From the NCBI GenBank assembly GCA_017506845.1, contig JAFVMP010000054.1, forward strand, positions 1 through 6,879: a stretch of DNA of 6,879 nucleotides, read 5' to 3'. The first letter of the stretch is position 1. Each line of letters begins with the position of its first letter. This DNA comes from Campylobacter sp. (GTDB lineage: Bacteria > Campylobacterota > Campylobacteria > Campylobacterales > Campylobacteraceae). A program made the translations under genes and the position numbers. Shown here in pieces: positions 1-5,826 of the stretch. Below the pieces are notes generated by a model that saw nothing but the letters and a program-made list of their open reading frames with translations, had not been told where the DNA came from and searched no databases.

Positions 1-1375
1 CAGCTGTATTGGCTTCTATTTTAACACCTTCGATTAACTCACGCTTTGCTGCTAAAGCAATAATTTTGCTAGCAATGATAAAGAGTTTTTCTTTGACTTT
101 TTGCTTAAGCTTTGCAAAACTAGCCTTGCCAAGCTTATCTAGATTAACTACTGCTCCACTTCCAGCAATATATCTATCAATCATATCTAAATGTTCAGTT
201 GGTAAAAGCAATCTATCATTATTTTGATAAGTTAAAACAACAAATTCTTTGCTACTACCAAGCACTTTTATTAACTCCAAACCAGCAAATTTACCAATTC
301 CATACTCGCTATGAACGACAAAATCTCCAATCTTTAACTCATCTAAAACAATACTAGCCTTACGTCTTTTTTGACGTGAAATAGGCTGATTTAGGCTAAT
401 TATTAACTCATCTTTGCTTATTAGATTTAGTATTAAGTCGCTTTGAATAAAATTTAAATTTAAATTAATATCAAGCCCCAATGCTCTAAAAGCACTCTCA
501 TTAGAGCTTAAAATATCTATTTTTTTATCTTTATGAAAATTAATTAGTTCATTATTTATCTTGCCTTCAAATGGCCTATATGATTTTGCTAAAGGCAAGA
601 TTGTTACCGCCTCAAGAGCGCTTATATCCATCTCGCACTCATCAAAATCTATATCACCATCACGCACAGCCTCAAACTGTTCTAAATAATTTATAAATCC
701 ATCAATTACCCAAAATCCAAACGAATTTAGATCATGCGTAAGAGAATTTGACTCTATATGCTCAGCACTATTTAACGCATTATTAAATTCAGTCTGATCA
801 AGCGCAGCCACATATGGAGTAATAGTGATGCTTTGTTCATCTTTTATACTTTTTTGCGTAGCTGGGTCAAACCTACGAATACTCTCAACTAAATCAATAT
901 CAAGCAAAATTCTACACGGCCACTCATCAGCTACGCTATAAATATCAATAATATCTCCGCTAATCCTAATCTCTCCCCTACTTTCGACAATATCAACAAA
1001 AGTATATCCATAAGCTAGCATTTCGTTTTTAAAACTATTTAAATCAATTGTATCGGCAAAATTTATATTTTTTACTCTTAGTTGATTAGCGCTTGGGAGT
1101 TTATGTAGGATTGTTCGAAATGGAGTTATTAAAAGTTTATTTGAATTAGAGCTTTGCCAAAAGCTGCTTAAAGCTTTACTAATATCTAAAAGCTCACTAT
1201 TAAACGCTCGTAAATCATCGCCTCTTTTAGCTCTAAAATCAGGCATTACAAAACACTCACGCCCAGCATAAGTTGCTGCAGCGTAAGCCTTAGAAGCGCT
1301 CTTATCGTCGCTTACTATTAATATTTTAAATTTATCCCTATGAGCTTTAAAAAACTCATATATCTTTGCTTGCAC
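1..1375 (-). CDS. mfd: Transcription-repair coupling factor Mfd, N-terminal part (3' end outside window)
   Basis: Mfd is the ATP-driven translocase that removes RNA polymerase stalled at DNA damage and recruits UvrA for nucleotide excision repair. The frame is open from 1375 to the left edge, giving 458 residues. Visible parts: an N-terminal UvrB-like region with the SRGEIRISG motif at residues 132-140 (E. coli has a similar HGEYATRGALLDLF stretch), then the CarD-like RNA polymerase-interaction domain starting near residue 350 (GDFVVHSEYGIGKFAGLE), and the following linker (LDKLGKASF). The helicase motor lies beyond the window. The start is GTG at 1375, with AGAGGA five bases upstream; a second GTG directly before it is also in frame but too close to that site. 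The start overlaps the end of the bactofilin gene by 20 bases. The polymerase-binding domain comes about 120 residues earlier than in E. coli Mfd, so the N-terminal half is compact, which I believe is normal in Campylobacter. Identity is very secure; the exact start is less so. Confidence 0.95.
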   Translation of the reverse strand, partial: MQAKIYEFFKAHRDKFKILIVSDDKSASKAYAAATYAGRECFVMPDFRAKRGDDLRAFNSELLDISKALSSFWQSSNSNKLLITPFRTILHKLPSANQLRVKNINFADTIDLNSFKNEMLAYGYTFVDIVESRGEIRISGDIIDIYSVADEWPCRILLDIDLVESIRRFDPATQKSIKDEQSITITPYVAALDQTEFNNALNSAEHIESNSLTHDLNSFGFWVIDGFINYLEQFEAVRDGDIDFDECEMDISALEAVTILPLAKSYRPFEGKINNELINFHKDKKIDILSSNESAFRALGLDINLNLNFIQSDLILNLISKDELIISLNQPISRQKRRKASIVLDELKIGDFVVHSEYGIGKFAGLELIKVLGSSKEFVVLTYQNNDRLLLPTEHLDMIDRYIAGSGAVVNLDKLGKASFAKLKQKVKEKLFIIASKIIALAAKRELIEGVKIEANTA

Positions 1376-1775
1376 CACTTTCCTCTGTGTCAATTATCTC
1401 AAAATTCTCTAGCGATTGCATTGAATTTGACTTTTTAAGAGAGCTTTTACCATCGAATCTACCACCATTTTCTATGCTAAAGCTACCTGAACAAACATCA
1501 CCTAACACAAATCCACCGCTTAAAATCTCCACTGAATCTGCATCTACATTGCCTTCAAAAACACCATTTACTACAATTTTATTAGCTGATATTATTCCTG
1601 TAACCTTACCATTTTTACCAATTACTACTGTGTTATTTGATTTTATCATGCCATCTACATGACCTTCAATATATAAAACTGAACCGCAGGCTAACTCGCC
1701 TTTTATATATGCACCTTCTGATATTATGGTTGTTTCAGAGTTAAATTTGCTACTGCCTTTACTAAAGACTGCCAT
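1356..1775 (-). CDS. Bactofilin, CcmA-like cell-shape protein
   Basis: Bactofilins polymerise without nucleotide into filaments that position peptidoglycan enzymes; the H. pylori member CcmA is needed for helical shape. The 139-residue length is typical. A short polar N-terminal tail (residues 1-17) is followed by a glycine-spaced beta-helix core (about 18-115) with repeating short strands such as IKGELACGSVLYIEGHVDG, NNTVVIGKNGKVTG and NKIVVNGVFEGNV. The NTVVIGK and GxIxANKxVVNGxFxG stretches closely recall CcmA. The C-terminal tail (116-139) is polar and acidic, with no membrane segment. The ATG at 1775 has AAGGAG eleven bases upstream. The gene begins 52 bases inside the end of the M23 peptidase gene and its last 20 bases overlap mfd. 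The pairing with an M23 peptidase matches H. pylori csd1-ccmA, so a role in cell curvature is inferred. Family assignment is strong; the shape role rests on homology and context. Confidence 0.93.
   Translation of the reverse strand: MAVFSKGSSKFNSETTIISEGAYIKGELACGSVLYIEGHVDGMIKSNNTVVIGKNGKVTGIISANKIVVNGVFEGNVDADSVEILSGGFVLGDVCSGSFSIENGGRFDGKSSLKKSNSMQSLENFEIIDTEESGASKDI
1381..1386 (-). promoter_or_regulatory. Ribosome binding site of mfd
   Basis: AGAGGA on the minus strand lies five bases before the GTG at 1375 and inside the end of the bactofilin gene. It decides the mfd start, because no in-frame ATG occurs nearby and the adjacent upstream GTG would be only two bases away. Confidence 0.6.
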
Positions 1776-2617
1776 GATACTCGCTTCTCCTTTTCAAATA
1801 TTTCTTCATAGTTTTTTCGACTCCAATTGATAAAATTTGCCGGGTCAAGTGGCCGCTGCACAAATCTTATCTCATAGTGCAGATGTGGACCTGTACTTAT
1901 ACCAGTATTTCCACTATAGCCTATTAGATCGCCCTTTTTAACAAACTGCCCCTCTTTTACTACATCTTTTCTAGATAGATGGGCAAATCTAGTCTTAAAG
2001 CCAAAATTATGCTCTAAAACTACTAAATATCCATATCCGCCAACTACATTAAATCCCGCCACTTGCACCACTCCATCTGCTGGTGCATACACTGGAGTTC
2101 CAATTGGTGCTCTAAGGTCAATTCCTTGGTGAAGATGCTTATGCCCTAACACTGGATGAGTTCGCCAACCAAATGCTGCTGTAATACCGCCATCTTCCAT
2201 TACCTTGCCATTTGGAATCATTGAAAATATTATATTTTGTTGCTCAACAGTAAGCTTAATCTGCTCTAATCTATCATCAATTGTAGTACTATTTGAGTCA
2301 TCATTTAGCCCAATTTGCTCTTCTAAAAATGAAATTTTATCTTCTATAGCCATCAACTCCTCTTCTTTAGTTGAAAGCTTTTGCTTCATCTCTTCATACT
2401 CTATATTTAAATTTTTACTACTACTTATTAGCTCCTCTTTAGTCTCTCTTAGAACATTTGTCTCATCTTGCAAATATCCCATATATAGCCCACCAAGAAC
2501 AAAAATAAGCAATAAAACAGCAACAATATATATAAAAATTTTTTTTAATACCTGGCTTAATAGATAGTTTCTAGAGCCATTGATATCAGTTATAGTAACG
2601 ACAATCTTATCTTTCAA
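1724..2617 (-). CDS. Membrane-anchored M23 peptidoglycan endopeptidase, Csd1-like
   Basis: LytM-type zinc metallopeptidases cut peptide cross-links in peptidoglycan; related proteins (Csd1 in H. pylori and its C. jejuni counterpart) shape helical cells. The 297-residue protein has a short cytoplasmic N terminus, one transmembrane helix (about 27-49), a predicted coiled coil (about 52-103), and a C-terminal M23 domain (about 140-262). The zinc and catalytic set is complete: H163 and D167 in HQGID, H213 in FAHLS, and H245/H247 in GPHLHYE. The domain should therefore be an active enzyme in the periplasm. The start is TTG at 2617 with AAGGAA four bases upstream; the next in-frame Met is residue 46, inside the membrane helix, so TTG is preferred. 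It overlaps folC by 11 bases and the bactofilin gene by 52 bases, which suggests coupled synthesis of the enzyme and its scaffold. A run of eight A bases falls at codons 24-27, just before the membrane helix. Family call very secure; cleavage specificity cannot be read from sequence. Confidence 0.94.
   Translation of the reverse strand: MKDKIVVTITDINGSRNYLLSQVLKKIFIYIVAVLLLIFVLGGLYMGYLQDETNVLRETKEELISSSKNLNIEYEEMKQKLSTKEEELMAIEDKISFLEEQIGLNDDSNSTTIDDRLEQIKLTVEQQNIIFSMIPNGKVMEDGGITAAFGWRTHPVLGHKHLHQGIDLRAPIGTPVYAPADGVVQVAGFNVVGGYGYLVVLEHNFGFKTRFAHLSRKDVVKEGQFVKKGDLIGYSGNTGISTGPHLHYEIRFVQRPLDPANFINWSRKNYEEIFEKEKRVSWQSLVKAVANLTLKQP
1787..1792 (-). promoter_or_regulatory. Ribosome binding site of the bactofilin gene
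   Basis: AAGGAG on the minus strand, eleven bases before the ATG at 1775 and inside the M23 peptidase coding region. It is the best Shine-Dalgarno match in the window and supports a start that gives a 52-base gene overlap. Confidence 0.65.
2534..2546 (-). repeat. A8T5 homopolymer tract inside the M23 peptidase gene
   Basis: On the coding strand eight A bases are followed by five T bases, covering codons 24-28 (Leu-Lys-Lys-Ile-Phe). It is the longest mononucleotide run I found in the window; others reach seven (520-526 in mfd, 6775-6781 in leuS). A one-base length change would shift the frame just before the membrane helix and abolish the peptidase. Confidence 0.6.
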
Positions 2618-3776
2618 TCTCTTCCTTAATGAAATTTTCTACTAACATAAATGAACCAAAGACTAAATATTTCTCATTTTCATCTAAATTTGTAAACTCG
2701 CAACATGTAATACCAAGATCTTTGGCAGTTTGAGTTATCTTATGTGTAGCTAATTTTCTACTATAGCTTTTATAATTATAAATGTGGATTTTACCAATAA
2801 AAGGCTTTAAGCTTAATAAAACGCTAAAGATATCCTTATCATCAAAGGCATTATATATTAAATTTACCTCTCTCCAACCTATATTTTGCAAATTTTGAGC
2901 TATAGCCTTAGCAGCGTGAGCGTTATGTCCAACATCAATTATAAGATTTGGTTTTATTTTTTCACATCTACCACGCAAAGTTAAGGCGCCTAAATTTGAT
3001 ATGATTTGGGCTAAATTCTCTATATTTAAAATATTGGCTGCATTTACTGCTAAACTTAAATTTGCTCTTAAAAATTCTGGTAAATTAAATTTAATAGCAT
3101 AATTTTGAATCTCTTTAGCATAAATTTCACTTTGCTTTATTAATCTTACACTTTTTTGCTTAGCGATTTGATTTGCTAGCTCCATACAGGCAAACTCACT
3201 ACTAATTAATGCTTGATTTTGCATTGAATTAAGTTTAGTTTTAGCAATTTCTTCTATTGTACTACCAAGCATATCAATGTGATCTAGACCAATAGGCGTA
3301 AATATACTAAGAGACTTATCAAAGGCATTTGTCGCATCATATTCTCCGCCCATTCCAGCCTCTAAAATTAAAAAATCATACCCCTCAAAAATTACCCCGG
3401 CCATCAATGTTGCCCACTCAAAGTAGCTTAAACTCTCCACTATTTCACTAGTGTTATTAAGTAAACTAAAAATCTCTAAAAGTCTATTATGAGCTAAATT
3501 TAATCTAAATTTATCAATTTCTTCAAAACTACTATAAAATCTCTCACTAAAATCAAAAATATGCGGACTAGTATAATGTCCAACTTTTTTACCAGCTCCA
3601 GCTAAAATTTGAGCTAAAAATCTACCTGTACTTCCCTTGCCATTTGTGCCTACTATATGGATTATAGGTGGTAAATTTAAGTGTAATTTAACCAAATTAA
3701 ATATCCTAGGAAATCTAGCATAATCAATCTCATCATAATATAATGGCTTTTTATTTAAAAATGCTTCATAATCCAT
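2607..3776 (-). CDS. folC: Folylpolyglutamate / dihydrofolate synthase FolC
   Basis: FolC is a cytoplasmic Mur-ligase-family enzyme that uses ATP to add glutamate to dihydropteroate and to reduced folates. From the ATG at 3776 it has 389 residues, somewhat shorter than E. coli FolC (about 420). Motifs in order: P-loop GTNGKGST (43-50), SPHIFDFSERF (70-80), LEAGMGGEYDATNAF (138-152), GLDHIDMLGSTIEEIAKTK (163-181), RGRCE (268-272) opening the C-terminal domain, DVGHN (281-285), and a terminal GSFMLVENF. All expected elements are present. Start choice: the ATG forms a TGATG junction with the stop of the upstream gene, and family members start near this point. An in-frame TTG at 3794, six codons earlier, has GAGGGG five bases upstream and would give 395 residues. 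That GAGGGG also encodes the E-G of the neighbour's C terminus, so it may be chance. The 3' end overlaps the M23 gene by 11 bases. Whether it performs both synthase reactions cannot be decided here. Confidence 0.94.
   Translation of the reverse strand: MDYEAFLNKKPLYYDEIDYARFPRIFNLVKLHLNLPPIIHIVGTNGKGSTGRFLAQILAGAGKKVGHYTSPHIFDFSERFYSSFEEIDKFRLNLAHNRLLEIFSLLNNTSEIVESLSYFEWATLMAGVIFEGYDFLILEAGMGGEYDATNAFDKSLSIFTPIGLDHIDMLGSTIEEIAKTKLNSMQNQALISSEFACMELANQIAKQKSVRLIKQSEIYAKEIQNYAIKFNLPEFLRANLSLAVNAANILNIENLAQIISNLGALTLRGRCEKIKPNLIIDVGHNAHAAKAIAQNLQNIGWREVNLIYNAFDDKDIFSVLLSLKPFIGKIHIYNYKSYSRKLATHKITQTAKDLGITCCEFTNLDENEKYLVFGSFMLVENFIKEEIER
2622..2627 (-). promoter_or_regulatory. Ribosome binding site of the M23 peptidase gene
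   Basis: AAGGAA on the minus strand lies four bases before the TTG at 2617, inside the end of folC. It supports the unusual TTG start, for which no ATG alternative exists before the membrane helix. Confidence 0.55.
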
Positions 3777-5305
3777 CAAAGTGCTCGTATACAATTTATC
3801 CCCTCATTTTTAGCTGCTTGCAAACCTAAATTTACCCTTTGTAGCATCTCATTTTGACTATTACACTCTGAGCGTGTAGCAATTCCGCAACTTGCACTTA
3901 CTATTATGTGCTCATCTTTATATCTAAATTTGCACCCACTAATATCATTTATCATACTTTCAGCTAAACTATTAGTAGCATTTTTATCTAAATTACCTAC
4001 CAAAATCACAAACTCATCTGTATTTGTTCTAGCTATAAACTCTCCATTTACACAACGATTTTGTACGATTTTAGCCATTGTAGATAAGATTGCATCTTTG
4101 GCATTTGCTCCATATTTTGCCCTGATTTCATCTAGTAAATTTATCCCAATAGCCATAATACTATAATCAACACCATACTTTACTCTAGCCTCTTCGATAT
4201 TAGCAAGTTCTATCTCAAAGCTATTTTTATTATTAACTCCTGTTAGCTCATCGGTCTTACTTTGCTCCATCATCTCTTCAAGCTCTTTTATACGCTCTTT
4301 TAATTCATTAATTATCTTGCTATCATCGCTAAGCTTTAACCCCATAGCCGAAATTTCACTACGAAGTGAATTTGATGTATTTTGTAGTTTTTGTCTAATA
4401 GCATTATATTCATCATAGCTAGTTATGCTATTTATCTCAAAAATCGCACTATCAAGACTGCTACCATTATCTAAAAGAGTATTAGCAAAATCTTGAATTT
4501 GTTTATTTAAATTGTTTAAAATCTCATCTAAGGCGCTAATTTTTTGTTTTATCTCATTTTGGTCTAATCTTACACGCTTTAAAATGCATTTTTTAATATC
4601 TTCTTCCATAGCTTGACTAGTTAATAAAGCAGGATTAGATCTTAAATGCTCGCTTACTCTAGCTATATCATCATCTGCACCAGGCGCAATAGATGGTACA
4701 AGAGCAGCAATTAATAACTCGCAGTAAGATAGATATTCTAAATTTTTCTCTTCAGTTTTATATTTAAATTTCTCAATTTTAGAAATTATGGTTTCTATAT
4801 CATCACTTTGTTTGATTCCATATTTTTCAAGTCGCTTAATGTAATTAGTATCAAAATGGCTAACAAACTCAAACCATCGGTCTCTAATTAAATTTAAATT
4901 CTCAACATTAATTGTTCCATCTAGCATAGAATAGCTTGAATTAGCTAGTTCTTTAGCCTTATTATTGTGCATTAAATTTATAGCATGCAACACTCGTTTT
5001 AAAAGCATTGTTTGGGCTTGACTGATTTTAGCTATATCATTTAGATTAGCACGATTTAACCTAAAACAGATAAAAGCAAAAAGCTCATCAATGCTTTTTA
5101 CATTTATCTTTTTTATCTCATCTTGGTAGCTCTTATCTAAGCGAGCAATATAGCCTTCAAGCCTCTTGCACTCATTTGCACTCAGCCCTCGCCTAGCAGC
5201 AGCTACACAAAATAACTCATGATAGTTATCTGGAGTTAGAGTAATCTTCTTATCACTCGCCTCCTTAAATACATCTTTGATAACCTCAGAGATTAGGCTT
5301 GCCAT
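3776..5305 (-). CDS. Degenerate GGDEF-domain protein, probably not an active diguanylate cyclase
   Basis: The 509-residue protein has a C-terminal GGDEF-type fold (about 348-509) behind a mostly helical N-terminal region (1-240), further helical segments and a coiled coil (about 325-350). The fold is recognisable from DELTGVNNKNSF (352-363), the YGANAKDAIL helix, ARTNTDEFVIL (425-435), VSASCGIA and AAKNEGIN near the C terminus. Key residues are changed. The signature is NTDEF (428-432) instead of GGDEF. The metal-binding DxD stretch reads GIN (387-389). The usual guanine-contacting Asn aligns with R395. The RxxD inhibitory site is replaced by VNGE (419-422). Cyclase activity is therefore unlikely; a regulatory or structural role is inferred. 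No transmembrane segment or signal peptide is seen, so it should be cytoplasmic. The ATG at 5305 has only a modest AAGG eight bases upstream; it overlaps lptE by 20 bases. The stop overlaps the folC ATG. I do not recognise the N-terminal domain. The ORF is intact, so this is not a pseudogene. Confidence 0.85.
   Translation of the reverse strand: MASLISEVIKDVFKEASDKKITLTPDNYHELFCVAAARRGLSANECKRLEGYIARLDKSYQDEIKKINVKSIDELFAFICFRLNRANLNDIAKISQAQTMLLKRVLHAINLMHNNKAKELANSSYSMLDGTINVENLNLIRDRWFEFVSHFDTNYIKRLEKYGIKQSDDIETIISKIEKFKYKTEEKNLEYLSYCELLIAALVPSIAPGADDDIARVSEHLRSNPALLTSQAMEEDIKKCILKRVRLDQNEIKQKISALDEILNNLNKQIQDFANTLLDNGSSLDSAIFEINSITSYDEYNAIRQKLQNTSNSLRSEISAMGLKLSDDSKIINELKERIKELEEMMEQSKTDELTGVNNKNSFEIELANIEEARVKYGVDYSIMAIGINLLDEIRAKYGANAKDAILSTMAKIVQNRCVNGEFIARTNTDEFVILVGNLDKNATNSLAESMINDISGCKFRYKDEHIIVSASCGIATRSECNSQNEMLQRVNLGLQAAKNEGINCIRAL
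3800..3805 (-). promoter_or_regulatory. Shine-Dalgarno-like GAGGGG before the alternative TTG start of folC
   Basis: GAGGGG on the minus strand lies five bases before the in-frame TTG at 3794 and 23 bases before the ATG at 3776. It would favour a 395-residue FolC. The same bases encode conserved Glu-Gly codons near the end of the GGDEF-like protein, so the match could be incidental. Confidence 0.35.
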
Positions 5306-5825
5306 CTAAAAGACCTTGCATAGCTAGCTTACTTACAAACTCGTCAAAGCACTGCAAAGATGCATTTGTAATAGCATCAAATCTCTCATTATCGCTAATA
5401 ACACTATCAGTAAATCTTCTATCATTTAATCGCTTTGTAACTCTAAAATCATAATCTCCACTAGTTAAAATACTCTTTATTGAGCCATCTTTTTGCTTTA
5501 ATCTATATTCCATTACTAAATTTGCTTTATATGCTGTAGCATATCCAAATTGATCATATGATATAGCTGAAAATGTAAGCGATTTAATAGAAGCTATTAT
5601 TATGCTATCAGCCTCATTTTTATCTACTAAATTTGCACCTAAGCGCCTAAGCATTGCTGATTTTATACCATCTTTTATAACCACAGTACTCTCAGGATCA
5701 GTTTTACTAATTATCACATCAACCCAAACGCTGCTGCCTATAACATCTCTAGCTATCACATTTGATGGCTTATAACCACATCCTGCTAGAAAAAATACAA
5801 ATAGCAAAGCTATAAAAAATCTCAC
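5286..5825 (-). CDS. lptE: LPS-assembly lipoprotein LptE
   Basis: LptE is the outer-membrane lipoprotein that plugs the LptD barrel and helps insert lipopolysaccharide or lipooligosaccharide into the outer leaflet. The 179-residue product opens with a lipoprotein signal peptide: Arg2, a hydrophobic stretch (3-13) and lipobox LAGC with the lipidated Cys at residue 16. Gly at +2 fits outer-membrane sorting. The mature part starts GYKP, like the CG(F/Y) start of other LptE proteins, and alternates short strands and helices, including a GYATAYKANLVMEYRL strand pair (94-109). The start is GTG at 5825 with AAAGGG five bases upstream, one base after the leuS stop. The 3' end overlaps the next gene by 20 bases. 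Direct linkage downstream of leuS is also found in E. coli, which supports the call. LptE is poorly conserved, so the name rests on signal peptide, size, pattern and context rather than on strict motifs. Confidence 0.83.
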   Translation of the reverse strand: MRFFIALLFVFFLAGCGYKPSNVIARDVIGSSVWVDVIISKTDPESTVVIKDGIKSAMLRRLGANLVDKNEADSIIIASIKSLTFSAISYDQFGYATAYKANLVMEYRLKQKDGSIKSILTSGDYDFRVTKRLNDRRFTDSVISDNERFDAITNASLQCFDEFVSKLAMQGLLDGKPNL

Positions 5826-5826
5826 T

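Noticed and set aside
9..227. Plus-strand open frame of 72 codons
   Set aside because: It lies antisense to mfd, whose minus-strand frame matches Mfd motifs across this stretch; its product is low-complexity with no family resemblance.
440..470. Repeated TAAATTT-type motifs, here and at many other places
   Set aside because: These are AT-rich Asn, Leu, Lys and Phe codons inside genes; they have no regular spacing and are not a repeat array or CRISPR.
1366..1662. Plus-strand open frame of 98 codons
   Set aside because: Antisense shadow of the bactofilin gene; no recognisable protein features.
2534..2546. A8T5 run as a terminator or promoter element
   Set aside because: No GC-rich hairpin precedes it and it lies inside a well-supported coding region; treated only as a possible slippage tract.
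2205..2567. Plus-strand open frame of 120 codons, rich in Ser, Ile and Phe
   Set aside because: Antisense shadow of the coiled-coil and membrane part of the M23 gene; the composition follows from the opposite strand.
3906..4166. Plus-strand open frame of 86 codons
   Set aside because: Antisense to the GGDEF-like domain; no ribosome site or family resemblance.
3776..5305. GGDEF-like gene as a pseudogene
   Set aside because: The frame is intact over 509 codons with normal codon use and proper junctions on both sides; only catalytic residues differ.
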